The notes: a model not told the origin generated them from the letters alone. A stretch of 10,784 nt of DNA from DATMNI01 sp035570275 (GCA_035570275.1 DATMNI010000444.1:1-10784); one strand, 5' to 3'. Numbered from the stretch's first letter, positions 1 through 7,782 are shown. Numbers and translations are program-made.

Positions 1-2738
1 CCGAACTTTTCGCGGAAGGCGGCGGCGATGGGCTCGCGCAGTTTTTCGGCTCCCACCAGCACGTAGCGCAGGCTGGCGAACTCCTCGGCCGTGCACTTGC
101 GCATGTAAGTGGAGCAGAAGGTGGGGGTGGAGACCAGCAGCGTGCCTTTGTATTTTCGAGTGAGTTCGCCGATGGCTTTGGCGTCGGTGGGGTTGGGATG
201 GTAGACCACGCCGCAGCCGGAGAGCAGCGGGAACCAGATGGTGATGTTGAACCCGAAGGAGTGGAAGAAGGGCAGCACGCCGACAATGCGGTCTTCGGCG
301 CCGGTCCAGAAAAGCTGGGCGATGGCTTCGATGTTGGCGATCAGGTTGTAGTGCGAGAGCATCACGCCTTTGGGGACGCCGGTGCTGCCGCTGGAAAAGA
401 TGACGGCCGCCAGCGAGGCCGGGGTGTGGCGGCCGCGGGTGAGACCCCGGGTGAGAAGCGCCGCCGGGACGAAACGCGCGGCCATCCATGCGCGGATTTT
501 GGCGAAGGTGGTGGCGCGGACTAACAGGTCTTCCACATAAACCGTGCCGGGCAGGGTCGCGATCTTAGCTTTTGCCAGGAACGTCTTCGACGTGACGATG
601 CTGCGGATATTGCACCGCGCGATGGCGCCGGCCATGGCTTCGGAGCCGGCGGTGAAGTTGAGGTTGACGGGGACTCGTCCGGCGAGCGTGATGCCGATAT
701 TGACCAGCGCGCCGGCCACGGAAGCGGGCAGCAACACGCCGACCATTTCCGCTTCCGGCAGTTTCGCCACCTGCCCGGCCACGATGAAGCTCGCGGTGAG
801 CATTTTCCCGTAGGTCAGTTCGCGGCCGGTGGTATCCGCCATAGCGAACCGGCCCCAGTTGCGGCGGGCGCTCCGGATCACGCGCCGGTCCAGCGTGTCT
901 CGCCTGGTTTGGCGGTGGGCAACGGCTTCGGCGCCGAGTTCCTGGATGGCTTGGCGGACTGCCTGCGCGCCGGTGGTGGCGGGCATGGGGTTGCCGAAGG
1001 AGACGGTGACGGGGTACGGAATGGCCGCCGGCCACTTCCAGAAAAACTTGCCGCCGGCGAAGCTGAAGATGCTGCCCCAGAGGCGGTCCAGGTGAACCGG
1101 GATGATGGGAACGTCCAGGCCATCGACAATCTTCTCCATGCCGCGCTTGAAGGGCAGCATGTTGCCGGTGCGGCTGATGGCGCCTTCGGCGAAGATGCAG
1201 ACTACGTGGCCGGCGGTCAGTTCCAGGCGCGCGGCGCGGATGGCGGCAACCGCGTCGCGGGGGTTGCCCGCGGCCACGGAGATGGCGTTGGTTTTGCGGA
1301 AGAACCAATTGAACGCTTTGTGTTCGTAGATGGGCTTCCACACCATGAAGCGGATGAAACGCTGCACGCAGGCGCCGATCAGGAAGCCATCCACATAGGT
1401 AGTGTGGTTGGCCACCAGCAGCGCGGGGCCGCGGAACGGAACGTTTTCCTGGCCCACAATGCGGATGCGGAAGATGGTGTGGGTGAGCATCCAGAGCACG
1501 AAGCGAATCAGGAAGTCGGGAACCACGGTAGTGATGTAGACCGTGACCAGCAGCATCGACACGGCGAAGATCAGCAGGATGGCTCCGGCGCCTAGATGCA
1601 CCTGAGTGTAGAGCAGCCAGATCAGGCCGGAGGCGATGAGCATGCCGATGGTCTGGTAAAAATTGTTGGCGGCCACCACGCGGCCTTTTTCGCGGCCTCC
1701 ACTGCGCTGCTGCACGTAGGCGTAGAGCGGGACCACGAAGAGCCCGCTGGCGATTGCCATCAGCGCCACCGTGATTACTGACAGCGCGAGCGAGCCTTTG
1801 GCGGCGAAGATGGCGATGGTGAAAAGGCCCATCAGGCCGGAGCCGAGCGGCACCAGTCCGAGTTCCACTTTGTCGCCGGAGAGGCGGCCGGCCAGCATGT
1901 TTCCGGCGCCGATGCCGATGGCTAGGCAGACCCAGATCAGCGAGATGCCGTTATCGCCGGTATGCAGCACGTCCTTGCCGAAGTATTGTAGGTCGGTCTT
2001 GAGCAGCACGCCGGCAAACCAGAAGTACGCGATGCCGAGCACCGCCAGCCAGAGCGGCTTATCGGCCAGCAGGTGCCGTGTGCTGGCGGCGATTTCGCCA
2101 AACGGGTTCCGCCGGAAGGGTTGCCGCGCGCCCGAGGGCGGGACCTTGGTGATGCGCAGGCTGTTGAAGAAGCCGGCCAGCGAGACCGCCAGGGTCACCA
2201 GACCGATGCGCCAGGAGGCGGTTTTCCAGGCCGAGAACAGTACGCCGCCCGAGGCGATGCCGAGCACGATGGCGACGAAGGTGCTCATTTCGAGCAGCGC
2301 GTTGCCGCGCGAGAGGTCGCGGTCGGAGAGCATTTCGGGAACGATGCCATATTTCGCCGGGCTGAAGATGGCGGAATGCAGGCCCATCAAAAAGACCACC
2401 AGAAGCAGGCCATAGATCCAGTCCGAGACCAGCGCGGTGAGGCCGAACGCCATGATGGCGATTTCGAAGGCCTTGACCCAGACCATGACGCGGCGCTTGC
2501 TCAGGAGATCCGAAAGATGGCCGGAATAGCCGGAGAAGAGCAGCGAGGGCAGGGTGAAGATGGCCGGGATGAGCGGGACGTAGACGCCGCCTTTGACGTC
2601 AAGCACGCGCAATCCGACGATGGTCTGGTAGACGCTGTCGTTGAACGCGCCCAGGAACTGGGTCCAGAGAAAGGCGCGGAAGCCGCCGTTTTTCAGAAGG
2701 TCTTTGAATCCGCCGTGAGCCACTGATCGATTAACCAT
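1..2738 (-). CDS. aas: Fused lysophospholipid transporter / acyltransferase / acyl-ACP synthetase (LplT-Aas type), 3' end beyond window
   Basis: An open frame of 912 codons on the minus strand runs off the left edge. Translated by eye it has three parts. Residues about 15-415 are an MFS transporter of LplT type (AFNDSVYQ near 31, many hydrophobic segments). Residues about 425-620 are a PlsC acyltransferase with NHTTYVD (H445, D450, the HX4D motif) and FAEGAISRTG (516-525). From about 660 onward is an AMP-forming adenylation domain with P-loop SSGSTGVPKG (782-791) and FFHSFGF (824-830), cut by the window before its C-terminal subdomain. In E. coli, LplT flips lysophosphatidylethanolamine inward and Aas re-acylates it using an acyl-ACP it makes; fusion of all three is known in other bacteria. 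ATG 2738 is supported by AAAGGA at 2747-2752, 8 nt upstream. The usual full length is about 1,150 residues, so roughly 230 are missing. No frameshift was seen. Confidence 0.92.
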   Translation of the reverse strand, partial: MVNRSVAHGGFKDLLKNGGFRAFLWTQFLGAFNDSVYQTIVGLRVLDVKGGVYVPLIPAIFTLPSLLFSGYSGHLSDLLSKRRVMVWVKAFEIAIMAFGLTALVSDWIYGLLLVVFLMGLHSAIFSPAKYGIVPEMLSDRDLSRGNALLEMSTFVAIVLGIASGGVLFSAWKTASWRIGLVTLAVSLAGFFNSLRITKVPPSGARQPFRRNPFGEIAASTRHLLADKPLWLAVLGIAYFWFAGVLLKTDLQYFGKDVLHTGDNGISLIWVCLAIGIGAGNMLAGRLSGDKVELGLVPLGSGLMGLFTIAIFAAKGSLALSVITVALMAIASGLFVVPLYAYVQQRSGGREKGRVVAANNFYQTIGMLIASGLIWLLYTQVHLGAGAILLIFAVSMLLVTVYITTVVPDFLIRFVLWMLTHTIFRIRIVGQENVPFRGPALLVANHTTYVDGFLIGACVQRFIRFMVWKPIYEHKAFNWFFRKTNAISVAAGNPRDAVAAIRAARLELTAGHVVCIFAEGAISRTGNMLPFKRGMEKIVDGLDVPIIPVHLDRLWGSIFSFAGGKFFWKWPAAIPYPVTVSFGNPMPATTGAQAVRQAIQELGAEAVAHRQTRRDTLDRRVIRSARRNWGRFAMADTTGRELTYGKMLTASFIVAGQVAKLPEAEMVGVLLPASVAGALVNIGITLAGRVPVNLNFTAGSEAMAGAIARCNIRSIVTSKTFLAKAKIATLPGTVYVEDLLVRATTFAKIRAWMAARFVPAALLTRGLTRGRHTPASLAAVIFSSGSTGVPKGVMLSHYNLIANIEAIAQLFWTGAEDRIVGVLPFFHSFGFNITIWFPLLSGCGVVYHPNPTDAKAIGELTRKYKGTLLVSTPTFCSTYMRKCTAEEFASLRYVLVGAEKLREPIAAAFREKF

Positions 2739-2919
2739 GGATCGATTCCTTTCTACGGCGCTATCAGGTGCACGGCGCCTGCCGATCCCATGTGGCGGAA
2801 AAGGCGCTCTAAATCAATAGTTTACGCTCAGCGGGGGAGGGAGTCACGGAGTGTGTCTGTACATTCGATGCAGGACTATGGACAATTCCTGTATGCATCC
2901 AAGCCGCGGCGGGATGTCC

Positions 2920-3669
2920 TCAAGGCGCTTTGCGGGCGACGGCGACCAGGCGCGCGGCATCGAGACCGTATGGGGCGCCTTGCATATTCCCGAACAGCCT
3001 CACATCGTGGAACCCGCACAGCAGGAGCCGGTCTTTAAGCTCGCGGCCGGAATAGACGGTGTGCTCAAAGTGGAACGAGCGGGCGCGGCCCTCCCGGATC
3101 ACGGTCCATTCGTTGTGGATGCGGGACCAGTCGTGCCGTACTTGCGCTTGCTGAATGAGGCGGGTGCCGTCGGGGAACTGACTGCTTCGCACATGTTCCC
3201 AGACGCGCGCCAGCCGTTCCTTGCCGAGCAGTTCCATGACGAAAATGCCGCCGGCTTTCAGACTTTCCCGCACGTTTCGTAGCACCCGAAGGTCGTCCTC
3301 TTCGGTTTCGAAATAGCCGAACGAGGTAAAGAGGCTGCACGCCAGGTCGAACGCGGCGGGGCGCACGAAGCAGCGCATGTCTTCCTGGACCCACTCGATG
3401 GCGGCGTGGTTTTCCATGGCGCGCTGGCGAGCCTTATCGAGCAGGAACGGGGTGCGGTCCACGCCCGTGACCGCATAACCTTTCAAGGCGAAAGCCACGG
3501 AGTGCCGGCCGGGGCCGCAGCAGAGATCGAGCACGGCGTCGCCGGAACACGCCGTGATGGCCAGGATCTGGGCCACCTCTTCCGAGGCGGCGGCCAGGCG
3601 TTCCGGCGGAAACATATAGGGATACAGTTCGCGCCAGAAATCTTCATCTTCGAACCAGACAGCGGGCAT
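2920..3669 (-). CDS. Class I SAM-dependent methyltransferase
   Basis: A 249-residue protein with a Rossmann-type methyltransferase fold. Visible signatures are motif I VLDLCCGPGRHS (residues 46-57), the acidic ribose-binding residue in GVDRTPF (D71), WVQEDMRC (93-100) and FDLACSLFTSFGYFETEEDD (107-126), where motif IV is expected. The C-terminal part (about 165-245) is beta-rich and probably forms the substrate pocket. No signal peptide or membrane segment is seen, so it should be cytoplasmic. The family (Methyltransf_25/11-like) methylates very diverse small molecules, and nothing here fixes the substrate. ATG 3669 is the only good start; there is no clear Shine-Dalgarno sequence. It lies 65 bp downstream of the channel gene on the same strand, across a repeat that could fold in the mRNA, and 181 bp upstream of the aas fusion, so co-transcription is possible but unproven. 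Confidence 0.85.
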   Translation of the reverse strand: MPAVWFEDEDFWRELYPYMFPPERLAAASEEVAQILAITACSGDAVLDLCCGPGRHSVAFALKGYAVTGVDRTPFLLDKARQRAMENHAAIEWVQEDMRCFVRPAAFDLACSLFTSFGYFETEEDDLRVLRNVRESLKAGGIFVMELLGKERLARVWEHVRSSQFPDGTRLIQQAQVRHDWSRIHNEWTVIREGRARSFHFEHTVYSGRELKDRLLLCGFHDVRLFGNMQGAPYGLDAARLVAVARKAP

Positions 3670-3698
3670 GGTCTATTGTAAGGGCAGAAGACAGAACA

Positions 3699-3776
3699 CA
3701 GAAGTCAGGAGTCAGAATCACGGGGCGCCTCTTCCTACGGCGCCTCTTCCTTCTGACTCTTGTCTCCTGACTTCTG
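3699..3776. repeat. Imperfect inverted repeat between and inside the mscS 3' end
   Basis: The left arm at 3699-3717 (CAGAAGTCAGGAGTCAGAA) is matched in reverse complement by 3751-3776, which is identical except for a 7-base insertion (TTGTCTC) in the middle. The intervening 33 bases contain two copies of GGCGCCTCTTCC. The right arm and part of the loop lie inside the coding sequence of the channel gene; the left arm lies between it and the methyltransferase. Transcribed, it could form a long stem of about 19 bp with one bulge. It has no T-tract, so calling it a terminator is not supported. Confidence 0.8.
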
Positions 3777-4856
3777 ACTTCTCTCTTCCGACTTCTCTCT
3801 TCTTTGCATATACAGGTTGCGCGCCGGGAACGGCAGAACGATGCCTTCAGCCCGGAAACGGCGCAGAATCCGCCTCCGCAACTCATTGCGTACGTTGGGC
3901 TGGCTGGCGAAATCGCTCACCTGGTAATTCAAGCTGAAACCCAGCCCACTCTCGGTGAACCCCGGATCGAACGCTACCGCGGGCTCCGCCTCGGCTCGCA
4001 TCCCAAGGATCTCTCCGGCCCCCTGCTTGCCGATTTCCAGCAGCACCCGCTCCACCAGATCCGGGTCGCTATCCATCGCCACCGTGACCTGAACGCCCGA
4101 TCCGAGCCACTTCTCCGGCAGCGAATAATTCGTCACAATCGCCTGCGAGAGTTTCGCATTGGGCACAATGATCATGTTGTTGGCGAGCGCCCGGAACGTG
4201 GTGCATCGCCATCCAATATCGGTGACGTACCCTTCTTCGCCCGTATTCAGTTTGACGTAGTCTCCCATTTGGACCTGCCGGGCCACCGCCACGTAGAACC
4301 CGCCGAAAACATTCGAAAGCGTGTCCTGAAGTGCCAGGGCAACGGCCAGGCCGCCCACTCCCAACGCGGTCAGGTACGGCGCCGGCGATTTGTTAAAATG
4401 GAAGAGCAGCGACGAGATCCCGAGGGTCACCACCACAATCTGCGCCAGGTTCCGGCCGAGGGTGGTCACGGGCACGGCGCCGGGAATTTGGTCTCCATAC
4501 AGCCGCACGATGTCGCCCACCAGCCGCGTGCACATCAGCGTCAGCGAGCAGACCCACAGCACCAGCAGCACGTCCGCTCCATTCCCCGTCAGGCGCGAGG
4601 GCAGATCGGAAGACTGCATCCCCAAATGGGCCGCCAGGATGACGCACCAGATCAGCGTGGGGCCGCGTAGCGCCTTCTCCAGAATGCGCCCGTTGCGGCT
4701 CTGCTTGCGCTCGTTCCAGGCATGCAGCGCGCGCAGTACCAGGCGCCGCACCACCCAGCCAGCCAGGAACGCGGCGGCGAAAATCGCCAGCGGCAGCAGC
4801 ACCTCCGTTGGTTCGTCGAACAATACCCGCCGGAATCGCGCCAATCCGCTTCTCAT
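3735..4856 (-). CDS. MscS-family mechanosensitive ion channel
   Basis: A 373-residue inner-membrane protein. Hydrophobic segments lie near residues 19-40, 67-80, 95-113 and 137-152, and a pore-lining TM3 at about 161-195 reads ALGVGGLAVALALQDTLSNV followed by FGGFYVA, with the glycine/alanine packing typical of MscS. The beta domain follows (MGDYVKL at 197-203 to IIVPNAKLSQ near 229-238), then an alpha/beta domain ending in GIVLPFPARNLY (338-349), where this family normally ends. The channel opens under membrane tension to release solutes in hypo-osmotic shock. The last 22 or so residues (RREKSEERSQKS... to EEAP) are polar, translated from a simple repeat, and look like an acquired tail. ATG 4856 is chosen; an in-frame TTG at 4880 would add 8 residues. 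No strong Shine-Dalgarno sequence precedes either. The gene is divergent from the secretin gene, 65 bp away. Confidence 0.9.
   Translation of the reverse strand: MRSGLARFRRVLFDEPTEVLLPLAIFAAAFLAGWVVRRLVLRALHAWNERKQSRNGRILEKALRGPTLIWCVILAAHLGMQSSDLPSRLTGNGADVLLVLWVCSLTLMCTRLVGDIVRLYGDQIPGAVPVTTLGRNLAQIVVVTLGISSLLFHFNKSPAPYLTALGVGGLAVALALQDTLSNVFGGFYVAVARQVQMGDYVKLNTGEEGYVTDIGWRCTTFRALANNMIIVPNAKLSQAIVTNYSLPEKWLGSGVQVTVAMDSDPDLVERVLLEIGKQGAGEILGMRAEAEPAVAFDPGFTESGLGFSLNYQVSDFASQPNVRNELRRRILRRFRAEGIVLPFPARNLYMQRREKSEERSQKSGDKSQKEEAP
3776..3803. repeat. 14-bp tandem duplication inside the mscS 3' end
   Basis: GACTTCTCTCTTCC at 3776-3789 is followed directly by the same 14-mer at 3790-3803, with one mismatch at the last base. 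It continues the GACTTCT-type low-complexity sequence of the neighbouring inverted repeat and is translated on the minus strand as part of the polar tail of the channel. Confidence 0.8.
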
Positions 4857-4868
4857 ACGATCCAGATT

Positions 4869-4896
4869 CGCATAAAACAAATGGTTTGCACGTCAA
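4869..4896 (-). promoter_or_regulatory. Weak candidate promoter for mscS
   Basis: On the minus strand TTGACG (4891-4896) is followed after 16 bp by TATGCG (4869-4874). The -35 match is good and the -10 match poor (3 of 6). The predicted start near 4862 would leave a leader of only a few bases before ATG 4856. It lies in the short region between two divergent genes. Low confidence. Confidence 0.25.
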
Positions 4897-4921
4897 AGCG
4901 CGAATCCGCGTCACCATTAGT

Positions 4922-6601
4922 GTGCGAGTGCCTGTGTTCATTTTCGGGCTGTTCCTTCTCGGGTTCACGCCGGCCGGCTCCCTGTCCGCCCAGGAACCCG
5001 CCGAGACCCAGGAGCCGGCGCCCGTCCGCGATCCCACCGCTCTCGATTTGTACACCCGCGGCCGCAAGGCCGAACGCACGGGCCACATCGCCCAGGCTTA
5101 CGTGCTGTACTCCCAGGCGGCCGCCATGTCGCCCAAGAATAAGACCTACTGGCTGCGCAGCCAGGCCCTGCGCACCCGCGCTTCCATCGAAGCCAAAGTG
5201 GAACCCCCATCTTCGGGCGCCGCTGGATTGTCTCATGGCGAGACAGATCCGGCACGCGAACCCCAGCCAGCCAGCTTCGAACAGCAGTTTTCCTTTCCCA
5301 CCCCCGAGGACCTCGCTGACGCGCGCAAGCCCCTGTCTCCGGTGGAACTTCGGGCGCAACCGGGCACTCAGGATCTGGATCTCAACGGCGACGCCAAAGC
5401 GCTCTTCGAGAACGTGGCCAAATCCTACGGCCTAGATTGCGTATTCGATGACGATTTCCAGGCCGCCGCCACCTTCCGCTTCCAACTCAAGGACGTGGAC
5501 TACCGGGATGCCCTGCACGGTCTGGAGGCAGCTACTAATACCTTCATCGTGCCGCTTACGCCCAAGCTCTTCCTGGTAGCCAAGGACACGCCGCAGAAGC
5601 GTCAGGAACGCGAGCCCACCGCGGCCGTCGAACTGCGTTTGCCGGAAAGCACCAGCCAGCAGGACTTCAACTCCATCATCACCGCCGTCCAGCAAGCTTT
5701 CGCCATTGAGAAAGTAGCCTTCGACACCCAGAACAACACCGTGATTCTGCGCGACCGCATCTCCAAAGTGATCCCGGCGCGAATGATGTTTGAGGACCTC
5801 ATGTACCCGCGCGCCCAGGTGACGGTGGACATGCAGTTCCTGGAAGTCAGCCGCAACGACATTCTCACTTACGGGGTGGACTTTCCGACCCAGTTCCCGC
5901 TCGTGGCCTTCACCACGGTGCTCAACAACATGGTGACGGTCCCCACCAATATCTCCGGTCTGCTCACCTTCGGCGGCGGCAACTCCCTGCTTGGGATCGG
6001 AATCATGAACGCCTCGCTGGTGGCCCAGATGACAGCCTCCTCCGGCAAGCTGCTGCTCCAGGCGGACATCCGGTCCGTGGACAATCAGCCGGCCTCATTG
6101 CAGGTCGGCGACCGCTACCCCATCCTGACCTCCGGATACTTCGGCCCCGCCAGCTTTTCCGGCCCGGGATCGTACAGCCCGCCGCCTTCCTTCACCTTCG
6201 AGGACCTGGGGCTCACCATAAAACTGACGCCCACGGTTCACGAACTGTCGTCGGTGACGCTCGACATCGATGCCGAATTCAAGGTGCTGTCGGGCGCCGC
6301 GGCCAACGGGATTCCGGTAATTTCGAGCCGCGTGCTGAAGTCCAAGGCCGATCTGCGATTTGGCGAGTGGGCCGTGGTCGCGGGCCTCTTGGACCAGGAT
6401 GAAGCCCGCACCATCGCCGGCCTCGCCGGCGTCTCGCGCGTTCCGGTCTTGAGTCAACTCACCAACAAGCGCGAACACGATAAGACCACCGACGAAGTGT
6501 TGATCCTGCTCCGCCCTCACCTGGTGACCCTGCCGCCCAGCGTGGCTGCCACCCACACCTTCCGCATGGGCTCCGACAACCGCCCGCTTACACCGCTATA
6601 G
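4922..6601 (+). CDS. Secretin-like outer-membrane pore protein (type II/III secretion or pilus family)
   Basis: A 559-residue protein. An N-terminal signal peptide (VPVFIFGLFLLGFTPAGSLSA, about 3-23) precedes a TPR-like helical stretch (about 37-88), a proline-rich linker, an N0/STN-like domain (about 152-222), one N1-like domain (about 234-285) and a secretin beta-domain (about 298-536). The C-terminal part carries the family signature: DLGLTIKLTPTV (428-439), ADLRFGEWAVVAGLLDQDEA (476-495), GVSRVPVLSQL (503-513) and DEVLILLRPHLV (524-535). Secretins assemble ring-shaped gated channels in the outer membrane for type II/III secretion or type IV pili. At 559 residues it is shorter than typical GspD/PilQ proteins, with few periplasmic domains, and no secretion or pilus partners lie nearby. 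GTG 4922 is chosen because it places the signal peptide at the N-terminus; an in-frame TTG at 4886 is an alternative, and neither has a clear ribosome binding site. Confidence 0.88.
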   Translation: MRVPVFIFGLFLLGFTPAGSLSAQEPAETQEPAPVRDPTALDLYTRGRKAERTGHIAQAYVLYSQAAAMSPKNKTYWLRSQALRTRASIEAKVEPPSSGAAGLSHGETDPAREPQPASFEQQFSFPTPEDLADARKPLSPVELRAQPGTQDLDLNGDAKALFENVAKSYGLDCVFDDDFQAAATFRFQLKDVDYRDALHGLEAATNTFIVPLTPKLFLVAKDTPQKRQEREPTAAVELRLPESTSQQDFNSIITAVQQAFAIEKVAFDTQNNTVILRDRISKVIPARMMFEDLMYPRAQVTVDMQFLEVSRNDILTYGVDFPTQFPLVAFTTVLNNMVTVPTNISGLLTFGGGNSLLGIGIMNASLVAQMTASSGKLLLQADIRSVDNQPASLQVGDRYPILTSGYFGPASFSGPGSYSPPPSFTFEDLGLTIKLTPTVHELSSVTLDIDAEFKVLSGAAANGIPVISSRVLKSKADLRFGEWAVVAGLLDQDEARTIAGLAGVSRVPVLSQLTNKREHDKTTDEVLILLRPHLVTLPPSVAATHTFRMGSDNRPLTPL

Positions 6602-6602
6602 T

Positions 6603-6717
6603 TTGTGGGGCAGGTTGTTAACCTGCGGCGGATTGGCAAATCCGCCGGCCGCAAGCGCGCGCATGGCTCCACCAGGCGGATTCACAATCCGCCCCAGATT
6701 GGCAATCTGCCCCACAA
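6603..6717. repeat. Modular hairpin-array repeat, copy 1 (115 bp)
   Basis: An element bounded by perfect 8-bp inverted ends, TTGTGGGG (6603-6610) and CCCCACAA (6710-6717). Inside are four perfect hairpins: CAGGTT-GTT-AACCTG (6611-6625), GGCGGATT-GGCA-AATCCGCC (6627-6646), GGCGGATT-CAC-AATCCGCC (6675-6693) and CAGATT-GGC-AATCTG (6695-6709), with a 28-bp linker at 6647-6674. Its left 39 bases (6601-6639) are identical to 8522-8560 in the second copy. It fills most of the gap between the secretin stop and the isomerase start. It resembles REP/REPIN or MITE-type non-autonomous repeats; no transposase and no obvious target-site duplication is present. Confidence 0.93.
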
Positions 6718-6741
6718 GCCACGCCTGCTATCTTAAAATCA

Positions 6742-7782
6742 ATGTCCCGAATGCTCGATGAGATCCGGCAGCAGCCGGCAGCGCTGGCACATACGCTTTC
6801 CAGCCAAATGCGGCGTGTGGAACGGTTCAAGCGGCTGGTGGAAAAAAAGCGTCCCCGGCTGATTGTGCTGGTGGCGCGCGGTACTTCCGACAATGCCGCC
6901 CTGTTTGGACGCTACCTGCTGGAGATCACCACGGGCATCCCGGTCTCGCTGGCCGCCCCTTCCATCGCCACACTCTACAACGCCCGTATGGACTACCGGG
7001 AAACGCTGGTGGTGGCGATTTCGCAATCGGGCGAATCCACCGACACTAACCTGGTGCTGGAGCGGGCGCGCCAGCAAGGCGCTCTTACACTCGGCATCAC
7101 CAACGAGAGCCGCAGCGCCCTGGCGCGCATTGCCGAGCACGTCTTTCTGGTGGGTGCGGGCAGAGAAAAAAGCGTGGCGGCCACCAAAACCTACACCGGC
7201 CAGATGCTCATGATGTATCTGCTGGCCTACGCGTTGGGTGGCGGTGTAAAGATCGCCGATCTGGAACGGCTTCCGGATGCGGTGGATGCCACCCTGCAGC
7301 TTGAGCCCGAAATCGATGCGCTTTCCGAACGCTACCGCTTCATGCGGCACGCCGTGGTGGTGGGCCGTGGTCTCAACTACGCCAATGCGTTTGAGTTCGC
7401 GTTGAAGCTCATGGAAACCTGCTACGTGGTGGCGGAACGCTTTTCATCGGCCGACTTCATGCACGGCCCCATCGCGCTGGTGGAACCGAATTTCCCGGTC
7501 TTCGCCTTCGCGCCCCCGGACGTGACCTGGCCCTCGATCGGCGAAACCCTGGACAAACTCCACGGCCTCCAAGCCGAGATCGTGGCCATCACGGACTCGG
7601 GAAATCGTCAAGCCGGGACCCGCGCCACCAAAACGATCCGCCTCCCGCGCCGTGTGAAGGCGGTGTTGACGCCGATTCCTTACATCGTCCCGGCGCAACT
7701 CTTCGCCGCCTGCCTGGCAGTCCAAAAAGGCCACGATCCGGACAAGCCGCGCACCATCAGTAAGGTGACGCTGACGCTGTAG
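6742..7782 (+). CDS. SIS-domain sugar-phosphate isomerase/deaminase (GlmS C-terminal-like, NagB-II type)
   Basis: A 346-residue cytoplasmic protein made of two SIS domains and no glutaminase domain. SIS1 carries ARGTSDNAA (45-53), AISQSGESTDT (92-102) and ATKTYTGQ (147-154), matching the phosphosugar-binding loops of GlmS. SIS2 carries VVGRGLNYANAFEFALKLME (206-225) and FMHGPIALVE (239-248); E225 and H241 align with the ring-opening and isomerising residues of GlmS. The C-terminus DPDKPRTISKVT (332-343) matches the GlmS tail and keeps its catalytic lysine (K341). Without the glutamine-hydrolysing domain it cannot use glutamine as GlmS does, so the likeliest role is glucosamine-6-phosphate deaminase/isomerase (NagB-II) or a related amino-sugar isomerase. 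No nagA, kinase or transporter is adjacent to confirm this. ATG 6742 is chosen; ATG 6751 is an in-frame alternative. It starts 24 bp after repeat copy 1 and no ribosome binding site stands out. Confidence 0.88.
   Translation: MSRMLDEIRQQPAALAHTLSSQMRRVERFKRLVEKKRPRLIVLVARGTSDNAALFGRYLLEITTGIPVSLAAPSIATLYNARMDYRETLVVAISQSGESTDTNLVLERARQQGALTLGITNESRSALARIAEHVFLVGAGREKSVAATKTYTGQMLMMYLLAYALGGGVKIADLERLPDAVDATLQLEPEIDALSERYRFMRHAVVVGRGLNYANAFEFALKLMETCYVVAERFSSADFMHGPIALVEPNFPVFAFAPPDVTWPSIGETLDKLHGLQAEIVAITDSGNRQAGTRATKTIRLPRRVKAVLTPIPYIVPAQLFAACLAVQKGHDPDKPRTISKVTLTL

Noticed and set aside
565..1341. A 258-residue minus-strand frame overlapping the aas fusion
   Set aside because: It is an alternative frame of the same strand, full of R, H and P, while the true frame shows intact acyltransferase motifs through the same interval.
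198..2726. Several long plus-strand open frames opposite the aas fusion gene
   Set aside because: Their translations are low-complexity, rich in G, A, R, E and D, without domains, and mirror the GC-rich codons of the real minus-strand gene.
2739..2919. A promoter or terminator in the 181-bp gap between the methyltransferase and aas genes
   Set aside because: Apart from the ribosome binding site AAAGGA, no box pair with acceptable spacing or hairpin with T-run was convincing.
3804..4670. A 288-residue plus-strand frame opposite mscS
   Set aside because: Rich in H, R and Q and domainless; the opposite frame has clear MscS motifs.
4722..5435. Plus-strand frame containing the only nearby ATG (4881) before the secretin
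   Set aside because: That ATG is out of frame with the secretin motifs; its translation is proline/arginine-rich noise, so a GTG or TTG start in the secretin frame is preferred.
6095..7350. Minus-strand frames opposite the secretin and SIS genes
   Set aside because: Shadows of GC-rich codons, with no recognisable domain; they also run across the hairpin repeat region.
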